Shown one piece after another: positions 50,552-63,769 of a stretch of DNA of 64,000 nucleotides. The translations under genes were made by a program, and so were the position numbers. The notes under the pieces are model-generated. The model was not told where the DNA came from. It did no database searches and worked only from the letters and a program-made list of their open reading frames with translations. The DNA lies in assembly GCF_004010055.1 (NCBI RefSeq), contig NZ_RQVT01000048.1:1-64000 (forward strand), read 5' to 3'. How positions within the stretch are numbered: position 1 is the first letter of the stretch; each line of letters begins with the position of its first letter. Origin of the DNA: Psychroflexus aestuariivivens (GTDB lineage: Bacteria; Bacteroidota; Bacteroidia; Flavobacteriales; Flavobacteriaceae).

Positions 50552-52186
50552 CTAAGACTTGTAAGCCTTTATTAAATTTGTTGTTGAAGAGTCGTGCTCA
50601 TTTTCAATTTTAGTTGAAGTGATATCCTTTAGAGTGTTTTTTGCCAATTGCTTACCAAGTTCTACACCCCATTGATCGTAACTGAAAATATTCCAAATCA
50701 CGCCTTGAACAAAAATTTTATGCTCATACATTGCTATAAGTTTACCTAATGAATTTGGAGTTAACTTATCTATTAATATAGAATTTGTAGGTTTATTGCC
50801 TTCAAAAACTTTAAAAGGAACTAACTTTTGAATTTGTTCTGAATTCAAATTAGAATCCTTTAATTCTGCATGAACCTCATCTTTTGTTTTGCCTTTCATT
50901 AAAGCTTCCGTTTGCGCAAAATAATTTGCCATCAAAATATCGTGATGCTTTTGATTACCGTTCAGTGAAGATTTAAAACCAATAAAATCTGCTGGAATTA
51001 ATTTTGTGCCTTGATGAATCAATTGAAAAAAGGCGTGTTGAGAATTTGTCCCTGGTTCTCCCCAAACAATATTCCCGGTTTGGTAGTTTACTTTTGCACC
51101 AGACCGATCAACACTTTTGCCATTACTTTCCATAGAGGCTTGTTGTAAATAAGGCGCTAGCTTCTGTAGATATTGTGTATATGGAATAACTGCTTCACTT
51201 TCTGCATTTAAAAAGTTGTTATACCAAATGCTTATAAGTGCTAAAATAACTGGAATATTTGATCTGAAATCTGAATTTTTGAAATGTAAATCCATAGATT
51301 CAGCACCAACCAAAAGTTCTTGAAACTGTTTAGAACCAAGACTCACTGCTATGGAAAGTCCTGCTGCGCTCCATAATGAAAACCGTCCACCAACCCAGTC
51401 GTACATTGGGAAAATATTATTTTTATCTATCCCAAATTCTTCAACAGCTTCAATATTTGTAGATACCGCAACAAAATTGTGTTTGACATCTTCTTTTTTA
51501 GCACATTTCAGAAACCAATTTCTAACCGTGTTGGCATTGCTTAAAGTTTCTTGTGTAGTAAAAGACTTTGAAACAATGACAAATAATGTGGTTTCTGGAT
51601 TCAAATCTTTGATGGTTTCCATGACATGGTCGCCATCAACATTAGAAATAAAATGTGGTGTAATGTCTTTTTGATAATATTTCAAAGCATCGACTACCAT
51701 CTGTGGACCAAGGTCTGAACCACCAATACCAATGTTAACAACATCAGTAAAATTCTGACCTGTGAAAGATGTTCGGTTTCCAGAGTTAATTTGATCTGAA
51801 AAATTCTTGATCTTATCTAAAACTTTTTGAATATCTGAATGGACATTTTGACCATCTACTTTTGCTGAATTGTCTTTGGTGCTTCTTAAAGCGGTATGTA
51901 AAACTGATCTGTTTTCAGTTTCGTTAATAGCTTCACCTGAAAAATATTGTTGAATTGCATTTTTCAAATCAGCGTGAGTTGCAAGTTCTAAGAGTTGATT
52001 TAATACATTTTCATCAATAAGATTTTTAGAAAAATCAATCAAAAAATCATCGAATCTGATGGAAAAATCTTCAAATCTATTTGGATTTTCTTCAAATAAA
52101 GATTGAATATTGAAATTTAATTTAGAAAGTTCTTCCAGTGTTTTCCAACCTTCAGATTTGATTGGTGAATTGGATTTTAAAGCCAT
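50552..52186 (-). CDS. pgi: Glucose-6-phosphate isomerase
   Basis: A 544-residue enzyme interconverting glucose-6-phosphate and fructose-6-phosphate. The family signatures are NIGIGGSDLGPQMV, VSKSFTTQETLSNANTVRNWF, DWVGGRFSLWSAAGLS, NYQTGNIVWGEPGTNSQHAFFQLIHQG (with the catalytic His) and the C-terminal WGVELGKQLA. Length matches the long bacterial form. It follows the BadF-type kinase by one base, forming the distal part of the glycolytic block. Confidence 0.96.
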   Translation of the reverse strand: MALKSNSPIKSEGWKTLEELSKLNFNIQSLFEENPNRFEDFSIRFDDFLIDFSKNLIDENVLNQLLELATHADLKNAIQQYFSGEAINETENRSVLHTALRSTKDNSAKVDGQNVHSDIQKVLDKIKNFSDQINSGNRTSFTGQNFTDVVNIGIGGSDLGPQMVVDALKYYQKDITPHFISNVDGDHVMETIKDLNPETTLFVIVSKSFTTQETLSNANTVRNWFLKCAKKEDVKHNFVAVSTNIEAVEEFGIDKNNIFPMYDWVGGRFSLWSAAGLSIAVSLGSKQFQELLVGAESMDLHFKNSDFRSNIPVILALISIWYNNFLNAESEAVIPYTQYLQKLAPYLQQASMESNGKSVDRSGAKVNYQTGNIVWGEPGTNSQHAFFQLIHQGTKLIPADFIGFKSSLNGNQKHHDILMANYFAQTEALMKGKTKDEVHAELKDSNLNSEQIQKLVPFKVFEGNKPTNSILIDKLTPNSLGKLIAMYEHKIFVQGVIWNIFSYDQWGVELGKQLAKNTLKDITSTKIENEHDSSTTNLIKAYKS

Positions 52187-52187
52187 T

Positions 52188-53048
52188 TTAGTTTAATTTT
52201 AAAACGTTTTTCCTATAATGTTCTATTAAACCATCGATTGGTCTACGAATGATATTACCAATATCTAAATGATAACGTTTGGCTACGTCTCTTATAATAT
52301 CCTCAGAAAAGAAAGCAATCGAGCCAATAAAGTGAATTGGTACTCCTTGAGCTTGTTTGAAACACATAACTCTTCGCTCAATAAATTTTTCAATCCCTTC
52401 ATAAATAAGTTTATAAAAGTAACCGTTTCGTTCTTGAGCTGTAAAAATGAATTCTGCAAAAGATGCTAAATACGTATTGGGATTATCTTCTTTGTAAACG
52501 TTTCTTTTGATAGTATCTGCGTTGAGATCATAACGTTTAGCAAACTCTCTGCTCATGTCTTCACCCATGAAATTATAGTAATAATCTCTAATCAGGCGTT
52601 TTCCAAAATAATTTCCACTAGCTTCATCCATAAGAACGTAACCTAAGGATTCTACTTCCATATGAACATTTTTACCATCGAAGTAGCAAGAATTGGAGCC
52701 AGTACCCAAAATACACACAATACCAGGTTCTGTAGTTGCGGCTAAAGCTGCAGCAACCATATCTTCGTCTACATTTACTTCTGCATCTTTAAAGTAGTCT
52801 TTCAAAATCAGTTTCAGATTTTGAACTGGAGTGGGAGTTCCACAACCTGCGCCGTAAAAATCAACCCTGGTGACCAGTGAAACAATTTTTTTTAAATCCT
52901 CATTTTCTTCTAATCGAGCTTTTAAATTTTCAGGTTTAAAAACTGCTGGATTCAAGCCTTTAGTTCTGGTTTTTACCTTTACCTCACCTTCATCATCCAG
53001 TAAAATCCAGTCACATTTTGTTGATCCACCATCTGCAATTAGTATCAT
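52188..53048 (-). CDS. BadF/BadG/BcrA/BcrD-type sugar kinase
   Basis: A 286-residue ASKHA-fold kinase like N-acetylglucosamine kinase. The phosphate-1 motif LIADGGSTKCDWILLD opens the protein, CILGTGSNSCYFDGK is the second phosphate loop, and DEASGNYFGKRLIRDYY and PIHFIGSIAFFSEDIIRDV follow. It sits between gap and pgi, one base from pgi, so it may phosphorylate glucose released by the amylases and phosphorylase nearby; GlcNAc is the alternative substrate. A terminator separates it from gap. Confidence 0.8.
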   Translation of the reverse strand: MILIADGGSTKCDWILLDDEGEVKVKTRTKGLNPAVFKPENLKARLEENEDLKKIVSLVTRVDFYGAGCGTPTPVQNLKLILKDYFKDAEVNVDEDMVAAALAATTEPGIVCILGTGSNSCYFDGKNVHMEVESLGYVLMDEASGNYFGKRLIRDYYYNFMGEDMSREFAKRYDLNADTIKRNVYKEDNPNTYLASFAEFIFTAQERNGYFYKLIYEGIEKFIERRVMCFKQAQGVPIHFIGSIAFFSEDIIRDVAKRYHLDIGNIIRRPIDGLIEHYRKNVLKLN

Positions 53049-53059
53049 ATGTGTTGTTT

Positions 53060-53097
53060 ATTAAAAAAAGCTTGAACAGTTTCCCATTCAAGCTTTT
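53060..53097 (-). terminator. Intrinsic terminator of pfkA-gap
   Basis: The stem AAAAGCTTGAA (53066-53076) / TTCAAGCTTTT (53087-53097) has a 10-base loop; on the minus strand it is followed by TTTTTAAT. It lies 15 bases after gap and 18 bases before the kinase start, so the two parts of the glycolytic cluster are probably partly separate transcripts. Confidence 0.8.
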
Positions 53098-53112
53098 GAT
53101 GTATATTTTATG

Positions 53113-55123
<2,011 letters not shown>

Positions 55124-55144
55124 TAATTCAAAAATATTTGAAAT

Positions 55145-55184
55145 AAATCGTTTTACCTAATCAAATTATCAGCTAAAACGATTT
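55145..55184. promoter_or_regulatory. Inverted repeat upstream of pfkA
   Basis: AAATCGTTTTA (55145-55155) and TAAAACGATTT (55174-55184) are perfect 11-base inverted copies with an 18-base spacer. They lie between the amylase stop and the pfkA ATG. The spacing would suit two half-sites of a dimeric repressor or a weak terminator stem; there is no long T-run on the minus strand, so an operator is favoured. Confidence 0.5.
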
Positions 55185-55225
55185 CGGTTAATAACTATTA
55201 TGAAAATTTTAGCAATTTCAGGAAA

Positions 55226-56680
55226 TTATTCGTTTTTGACTAATATTTTGTATTCCCAAGCTTGAAATTCATGGGGTTCATCTTTTAGTTCAATTTCCTT
55301 GTTATTCATGAAATTAGTAAATTTTCCGCTTAAAGGTAATTTAAATAATTGTTTTTTATCTGAAAAATTAGCGATATAGTAAATTTTCTCTCCATCTTTT
55401 TGTCTTTCAAAAGCAATTATGTTTTCGTCATTATTTGTCTCTAGTCTTTGATAAGATGCTGCTTTCTTAGCTCCGTTTAAGGCTGGATTCTCATTTTTTA
55501 GTGTGCCTAATTTTTCAAGAATTGTCCAAACTTCGTTTTTGGTTTTAGGGATGCTATCTTTTTCGAAAAACTTCAGTCGTTTATTCATTCCGTATTCTTG
55601 ACCGCTATAGATTAAAGGCATGCCTGGTAATGTATAAGTAAATGCCAACATGGTTTCAGAAGCTTCTCCCATTCGTTCTTTCACTGTTCCATTCCAAGAA
55701 TTTTCATCATGATTGGTAACGAAATTCATCAAATAATCATCGTCTTGATAGGTCGTGTCAATTTTCTTCATGTAGTTATCCCAATCTTTCACAGACATTT
55801 TACCTTGGGCAATTTCATTCATAATATGATGACCTTCCCAATTGTAACCCATATCAAAAGCTTCGTAAAACAGATCTTTATCTTCACTTTCTGCCAGCAT
55901 AAAAACTGGTTTTTCTTCCTTAAGTTTTGGAACTATTTGGTTCCAATATTCGGTTGGCACATTGCCAGCGACATCACAACGGAAACCGTCAATATTATGT
56001 TTTTCCACCCAAAATATCATTTCTTGGTTCATAGCTTTCCAAAGGTCTTTGTTTTCATAATTGAGGTGTGCGACATCTGTCCAACCCCATGATTCGCCAG
56101 TGTCTGGATTGATTGGGTCAGTGACATTTCCATCTTTATCTTTATGATAATACTCAGGATGTTCTTCAATCCATTTATGATCCCAACCAGTATGATTGGC
56201 GACCCAATCCAAAATAACATACATCCCATTGCGATGAGCAGTTTCGATTAATTCATCAAAATCTTTTTCAGTTCCAAATTCCGGGTTGATAGCTGTGTAA
56301 TCTGAAATAGCATAATAGCTGCCCAGATATTTTTTCCTTTCCTCTGGGTCTTCTATATCTTCAACCGACAAGTCTCCAGTAGCTTTTCTGTTTTTCATTG
56401 AAATTGGATAAACTGGCATTAACCAAATCACCTTTACCCCGAGTTCCTTCAGCTGAGGAATATCTTTTGTGAATTCTGAAAATGTGCCTTCTGGCGAATA
56501 TTGACGAATATTGGCTTCATAAATTACTGACGATTCCAAAGTTTCATTAGAAATAGGTTTAAAATCAGTCTCTTCTTCAGTTTCTTTAATTGTAGCCTCT
56601 TTTTTCTCGGCTTTTTGGTTACAGCCTATAATAACCATGGATAGGTAAAGGACAAGGCTAAATATCTTTAAATGTTTCAT
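55226..56680 (-). CDS. GH13 alpha-amylase (lipoprotein)
   Basis: A 484-residue GH13 enzyme with a lipoprotein signal: MKHLKIFSLVLYLSMVIIGC, Cys20. The TIM-barrel catalytic residues are visible: nucleophile Asp236 in GFRCDVAGN, general acid Glu264 in MLAESEDKD and Asp325 in TNHDENSW. DWVANHTGWDH (strand 3 region) is also typical. The product is probably maltose and short dextrins. I chose the ATG at 56680; an earlier start at 56707 lacks the tidy signal. It is 69 bases downstream of the SusA-like gene. Confidence 0.93.
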   Translation of the reverse strand: MKHLKIFSLVLYLSMVIIGCNQKAEKKEATIKETEEETDFKPISNETLESSVIYEANIRQYSPEGTFSEFTKDIPQLKELGVKVIWLMPVYPISMKNRKATGDLSVEDIEDPEERKKYLGSYYAISDYTAINPEFGTEKDFDELIETAHRNGMYVILDWVANHTGWDHKWIEEHPEYYHKDKDGNVTDPINPDTGESWGWTDVAHLNYENKDLWKAMNQEMIFWVEKHNIDGFRCDVAGNVPTEYWNQIVPKLKEEKPVFMLAESEDKDLFYEAFDMGYNWEGHHIMNEIAQGKMSVKDWDNYMKKIDTTYQDDDYLMNFVTNHDENSWNGTVKERMGEASETMLAFTYTLPGMPLIYSGQEYGMNKRLKFFEKDSIPKTKNEVWTILEKLGTLKNENPALNGAKKAASYQRLETNNDENIIAFERQKDGEKIYYIANFSDKKQLFKLPLSGKFTNFMNNKEIELKDEPHEFQAWEYKILVKNE

Positions 56681-56749
56681 TTTTATTGATTTTATATGAT
56701 TTTGCATTCGATTTATAAATCTTTATTTTAGAAGTTCCTGAAAAAATTT

Positions 56750-58645
56750 TCATTCTTCAGAGCTAAACATGTTAAAACCTGAGTCCAGTTGAAGCTCTTT
56801 TTTGAAAATAAAATCTGACTTTCCAATTATGCTTTTGAAATGTTTTCCTTCTAAATTTAACTCTTCAAATTTGGATAAATTGATTCGAGTTGATTCTTTA
56901 TTCGTATTCAGAAACGAGACTACTGTTTGATTATCATGAATTCTAAAAATAGCATAAACTCCATCAAAAGGAGCAAAATGAATCATTTTTCCATCCAAAA
57001 TAGCTTCAGAGTTTTTTCTGAAATTCAATATATCTTTTATGAAATTCTGAAAATCATCTTTTTCACTTGGTAGATTTTCACCAGTAAAGGCATTGATTTG
57101 ATCACCACTCCAACCACCAGGGAAATCTGTCCTGATGAGTCCATGATCTCCAGGTTTTTCTGAATTATCCATTAAAATTTCGGTGCCATAATAAATTTGA
57201 GGAGTTCTCGGTAAGCTTATAATCAATCCAAGAGCCATTTTTGTTTTATCAATATCCTCATCAAGTTGAGTAAAAATCCGATCCATATCGTGATTATCAG
57301 CAAAAATCATAATATCTTTTGGTTCAGGATAGTAAAAATCGTTAGCCAATAGTTCGTAAACTTTAACTAGTCCGCCACCCCAAACTTGATCATCATCATT
57401 CAGCGCTTCTACTATTTTAGCTTGCATCGGAAAGTCCATCGTTGAGCGTAAATTCGACTCATATCCATCTTTATTATTCGCACCATCTTGCCAGTAGCCA
57501 ACTAAAAGCTGATTGGTAGTCCATTCTTCACCTACGATATTAAAATTCGGATATTCTTTCATTATCGCTCCTGCCCAATCAGACATAAAAGCTTTATCTG
57601 GATAAGGATAAGTGTCCTGACGAATTCCGTGTAGTTGAAGTGTTTCAACCCACCAAATGCTATTCTGAATGATATATTTTGCTAAATATGGATTTTTTTG
57701 GTTCAAATCTGGCATAGATTTCACAAACCAACCCTGATTGTTGAGTTTAGTATCAATATCCGAAGCATAAGGATCTTGATTTGTTGTGCGACGGTGATTA
57801 GTGGTTGGGATATCTTTTCCAGATTCGTGTTTTTCTTGAAAATTCAACCAATTATCGAAAGGCAAATCCTCCATCCACCAATGTCCACTTCCACAGTGAT
57901 TGGCAATCATGTCCATGATTAATCCAATACCTTTTTCTGAAGCTTTTTGAGATAATCCTTTGTATAATTCCAAATCACCAAATCTTGGGTCAACTTTGTA
58001 AAAATCGGTAATTGCATAACCGTGATAAGACGATGAATTCATATCATTTATTAATAATGGACTTGACCAAATGCTGGTAAAACCCATTCCTGAAATGTAG
58101 TCTAAGTGATCTATAATTCCTTGAATATCGCCTCCATGCCTTGCGTAACCGTTATCACGATTTACTTTGGTTTCTTTTAAAGTTGGGACAACATCGTTTT
58201 TCGGATTTCCATTGGCAAAACGGTCTGGAGTAATCAAGTAGATAGCGTCAGTATGATTGAATCCGATATAATCTTCGGCAGGTTTTTGTCTTGATTTCAG
58301 TTCAAAATCAAAACTTACTTTTTTTAACTTCTTTTTCTTGAATTTAATTTTGAAAGTCCCTGGCTTAGCTTTTTCTGAAATGATTAAATCCAGAAATAAA
58401 TAATTTGGGCTGTCTGCCTTATGAACTTTTACAATTTCAACACCCTCGTATTTCAATTCTGGCTGAAAAGTTGAAATATCTTCAGCATGAACCAATAGCT
58501 GAATGTTATTCATTTCCATTCCCACCCACCAATTTGACGGTTCTACCCTCAAGTCTTGAGCTTTCATTTGAAATGAAAATAGATTTAAAAGTAAAAAGCA
58601 AGTAAAAGATAATTTAATCAAAAAACCTGTGTGATTATATTTCAT
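56750..58645 (-). CDS. SusA-like GH13 neopullulanase/cyclomaltodextrinase
   Basis: A 631-residue exported enzyme, signal peptide to about residue 30 (FSFQMKAQ). Residues 31-120 are an N-terminal Ig-like cyclomaltodextrinase domain (WWVGMEMNNIQLLVH). The GH13 barrel follows with the nucleophile Asp344 (GIRQDTYPY), general acid Glu373 (VGEEWTT) and Asp453 (ADNHDMDR); the C-terminal beta domain is intact. The size matches B. thetaiotaomicron SusA, a periplasmic neopullulanase acting on imported dextrins. It is 10 bases before the GH97 gene in the operon. Confidence 0.9.
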   Translation of the reverse strand: MKYNHTGFLIKLSFTCFLLLNLFSFQMKAQDLRVEPSNWWVGMEMNNIQLLVHAEDISTFQPELKYEGVEIVKVHKADSPNYLFLDLIISEKAKPGTFKIKFKKKKLKKVSFDFELKSRQKPAEDYIGFNHTDAIYLITPDRFANGNPKNDVVPTLKETKVNRDNGYARHGGDIQGIIDHLDYISGMGFTSIWSSPLLINDMNSSSYHGYAITDFYKVDPRFGDLELYKGLSQKASEKGIGLIMDMIANHCGSGHWWMEDLPFDNWLNFQEKHESGKDIPTTNHRRTTNQDPYASDIDTKLNNQGWFVKSMPDLNQKNPYLAKYIIQNSIWWVETLQLHGIRQDTYPYPDKAFMSDWAGAIMKEYPNFNIVGEEWTTNQLLVGYWQDGANNKDGYESNLRSTMDFPMQAKIVEALNDDDQVWGGGLVKVYELLANDFYYPEPKDIMIFADNHDMDRIFTQLDEDIDKTKMALGLIISLPRTPQIYYGTEILMDNSEKPGDHGLIRTDFPGGWSGDQINAFTGENLPSEKDDFQNFIKDILNFRKNSEAILDGKMIHFAPFDGVYAIFRIHDNQTVVSFLNTNKESTRINLSKFEELNLEGKHFKSIIGKSDFIFKKELQLDSGFNMFSSEE

Positions 58646-58655
58646 AATTGAAGTT

Positions 58656-60779
<2,124 letters not shown>

Positions 60780-60782
60780 TCA

Positions 60783-63068
60783 TTATTGAATATTAATAAG
60801 CGTACCATCAACTACAATTCCCAAAGAATCACCTCTCTCTAAACTAAAACTTGTTGCATCATGGTTTATTTCAGCCTTTATAATACGATTCCTAAAATTG
60901 ACTTTAAATGAGTAAGAAGTCCATTCTTTTGGAATTTTTGGAGCAAAATGCAATTGGTTATTTTTCACCCTCATTCCTCCGAAACCTTCTACAATACTCA
61001 TCCAAGTTCCCGCCATACTAGTGATATGGCAACCTTCTTTCACTTCTTTATTATAGTCGTCTAAATCAAGTCGAGAAGTTCTTAAATAAAATGCATATGC
61101 TTGCTCCATTCTATCCAAAAGTGCTGCTTGAATACTGTGGACACAAGGTGAAAGTGAAGATTCATGAACTGTAAAGGGTTCGTAAAAATCGAAGTGCTTT
61201 TCTATGTCTTCCTTTTTGAAATGATGTTCAAAAAAATAAAAGCCTTGCAAAGTATCTGCTTGTTTAATGTAAGGTGAACGTAAAATTCGATCCCAAGACC
61301 AATTTTGATTAATAGGTCTTTGGTTTTGATCCAAATCGTCAACTTTCACCATTTCTTTATCTAGAAATCCATCTTGCTGAAGATAAACGCCATGTTTTTC
61401 GGAATATGGAAGATAGAGATTATCAGCTACGTTTAGCATTGTATCAATCTCAGTATTATTCAGTTTTGTTTTTTGAATAATTCGAGCATAATCATCTTTG
61501 TAGTCTTTTTCAACTTTTTTAAGGTTTTCAACTGCATATTCTATACACCATTTTGCAATATAGTTTGTATACCAATTGTTGTTGACATTGTTTTCGTATT
61601 CGTTAGGTCCAGTAACTCCTAAGATGACATATTTATTTTTTTGTTCTGAATAATTAGCCCTTTGATACCAGAATCTGGCAATTGCAATCAAAACTTCCAA
61701 TCCCATTTCCGGGATGTAAGAATAATCTCCTGTATATCGGTGATAATTAAAAATAGCAAAAGCAATGGCTCCATTTCTATGAATTTCTTCAAAAGTAATT
61801 TCCCATTCGTTGTGAGATTCTTCGCCATTCATAGTAACCATTGGATACAAGGCAGCACCATTTTTAAAGCCTAATTTTTCTGCATTTTCAATCGCTTTTT
61901 CCAAGTGATTGTAGCGATATTTCAAAAGATTTCTAGCGACTTCCTGGTCTTTGGTTGCCATATAAAAAGGAATACAATAAGCTTCTGTATCCCAATAGGT
62001 GCTTCCTCCGTATTTTTCTCCTGTGAAACCTTTAGGTCCGATGTTAAGTCGGTGATCTGTTCCGGTGTAAGTTTGATTCAGTTGAAAAATATTGAAACGA
62101 ATGCCTTGTTGAGCTTTCACGTCGCCTGCAATTTCTATATCACTCATTTTCCAAATACTCGACCAAGCATCTTTTTGCTCTGTAAGAAGTTTTTCAAAAC
62201 CAGAATCCTTGGCTGTTTTCAATATATTTTTAGCCGCATCAACCAATTTTTTTTTATCGTGATTTAGTGATGTGGTGTAACCACCAAATTTATGAATAGT
62301 AAAAGTTTGTCCCTGCTGAACAGATTTTGAATACGATGCGGATGCTTCAAGTTCTTTTTGAGACGTTTTTGCGCTCAAATCTAATGGAGAGTTATTTAAA
62401 AATAACTCAGATTCCATATAAGTGCAAATATGATAAAGTGTTTTTAAGGTGTGAGATTCTATGAAAGCTTGATGACCTTTAGTTTCAATATTTGTAGTTT
62501 TCCAGAATTGGTCGTCCCAATTGGTATCTTGATTTGTAATACCACTATCTATATAAGGTTGAAATGTGATTTCAGCATCTGAATTTAGTGGTGTAACATC
62601 GAATTTTATTGCGCCTAATTCTTCGTGCTCCAAACTTAAAAAACGTTTGATTTCAACTTCAATTTGAATATCATTTTGGAGGGTTGCTTTAAAACTTCTT
62701 CCTAACCAACCTTCTTTCATATTGAGTTCACGACGAAAATTTTCAACTTTTTTGGCACTAAACAAGTCAAAAATTTCATTGTTGATTACCAAATTGATTC
62801 CAATCCAGTTAGGAGCGTTCAGAACTTTGGCAAAATACTCTGGATAGCCGTTTTTCCACCAACCGACTCGTGTTTTGTCAGGATAAAAAATACCACCGAT
62901 GTAACTTCCTTGAAAACTAGATCCAGAGTAGGTTTCTTCAAAATTGGCACGCTGTCCCATTGATCCATTGCCAATACTGAACAAACTTTCTGAGGATTCA
63001 ACGCGGTTGACATCAAATCCTTCTTCTATAATAGACCACGCATCTGGAGTGATATAATCTTGATTCAT
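60783..63068 (-). CDS. GH65 maltose (or related disaccharide) phosphorylase
   Basis: A 761-residue cytoplasmic enzyme that phosphorolyses an alpha-glucoside to glucose and beta-glucose-1-phosphate. The N-terminal RVESSESLFSIGNGSMGQR, the central GGSTYWDTEAYCIPFYMATK and the general acid Glu490 in GVTGPNEYENN are standard, along with the phosphate-site KQADTLQG. There is no signal peptide. Adjacent beta-phosphoglucomutase and an MFS transporter make maltose the most likely substrate; kojibiose or trehalose types cannot be excluded from sequence. It is 18 bases before the GH97 gene. Confidence 0.92.
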   Translation of the reverse strand: MNQDYITPDAWSIIEEGFDVNRVESSESLFSIGNGSMGQRANFEETYSGSSFQGSYIGGIFYPDKTRVGWWKNGYPEYFAKVLNAPNWIGINLVINNEIFDLFSAKKVENFRRELNMKEGWLGRSFKATLQNDIQIEVEIKRFLSLEHEELGAIKFDVTPLNSDAEITFQPYIDSGITNQDTNWDDQFWKTTNIETKGHQAFIESHTLKTLYHICTYMESELFLNNSPLDLSAKTSQKELEASASYSKSVQQGQTFTIHKFGGYTTSLNHDKKKLVDAAKNILKTAKDSGFEKLLTEQKDAWSSIWKMSDIEIAGDVKAQQGIRFNIFQLNQTYTGTDHRLNIGPKGFTGEKYGGSTYWDTEAYCIPFYMATKDQEVARNLLKYRYNHLEKAIENAEKLGFKNGAALYPMVTMNGEESHNEWEITFEEIHRNGAIAFAIFNYHRYTGDYSYIPEMGLEVLIAIARFWYQRANYSEQKNKYVILGVTGPNEYENNVNNNWYTNYIAKWCIEYAVENLKKVEKDYKDDYARIIQKTKLNNTEIDTMLNVADNLYLPYSEKHGVYLQQDGFLDKEMVKVDDLDQNQRPINQNWSWDRILRSPYIKQADTLQGFYFFEHHFKKEDIEKHFDFYEPFTVHESSLSPCVHSIQAALLDRMEQAYAFYLRTSRLDLDDYNKEVKEGCHITSMAGTWMSIVEGFGGMRVKNNQLHFAPKIPKEWTSYSFKVNFRNRIIKAEINHDATSFSLERGDSLGIVVDGTLINIQ

Positions 63069-63103
63069 TTGTAAAAACTTTTAAAAATTGTAGTTTGGTT
63101 TAT

Positions 63104-63769
63104 TTAAAAAGCAATGATTTGATTTAAAACTTGTTCATCTATTTCTGTAAAATCATTAAAATTGAAATCTGCTTCATTCAATATTGAAGCTGAACCAATA
63201 CCAACACTAATCATATTGGCATTATTGGCGGCTTGTATTCCTGCTTGAGAATCTTCAAAAACAATAGCATCTTCGTGTTTTACATCCATCATATCGCAAC
63301 CTTTTGTAAAAACTTCAGGATCTGGTTTGGCATTAGACACTTCATTGCCATCAACAATCACATCGAAATAATGAGTAAGATTGGTATGTTTTAATATTAT
63401 TCTAGCATTTTTGCTAGCGGAACCCAAAGCGATTAGATAATTATTCGACTTGAGAAAATCCAAAACCGATTTGACTCCTGGCAGAATATCCTCTTCAGTC
63501 ATTTTATCGACGTATGATAAGTATTCTTCATTTTTAGAAGACATCAGCTTTTCAAATTGATTGTCGGAAACTGATTTGTTTCCCCATTGCAGAATTTTTT
63601 CTAGAGATTTCACTCTGGAAACACCTTTAAGTTGCTCATTTTCAGATTCTGTAAAATCTATATCTATTTTCTTAGCTAAATTTTTCCAAGCCAAGTAATG
63701 GAATTTTGCGGTATCGACAATGACACCGTCAAGGTCGAAAATAAATGCTTTTTTATTTTGTAATTTCAT
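63104..63769 (-). CDS. pgmB: Beta-phosphoglucomutase
   Basis: A 221-residue HAD-superfamily enzyme that converts beta-glucose-1-phosphate to glucose-6-phosphate. The nucleophile Asp12 and acid Asp14 lie in FDLDGVIVDTAKFH. GVKSVLDFLKSNNYLIALGSASKNARI carries the phosphate-binding Ser, ANAKPDPEVF-type text (NAKPDPEVF) supplies the Lys, and VFEDSQAGIQAANNANM the last metal site. RVKSLEKIL after the cap helix is typical. It starts 17 bases inside the MFS gene and precedes the GH65 gene. Confidence 0.94.
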   Translation of the reverse strand: MKLQNKKAFIFDLDGVIVDTAKFHYLAWKNLAKKIDIDFTESENEQLKGVSRVKSLEKILQWGNKSVSDNQFEKLMSSKNEEYLSYVDKMTEEDILPGVKSVLDFLKSNNYLIALGSASKNARIILKHTNLTHYFDVIVDGNEVSNAKPDPEVFTKGCDMMDVKHEDAIVFEDSQAGIQAANNANMISVGIGSASILNEADFNFNDFTEIDEQVLNQIIAF

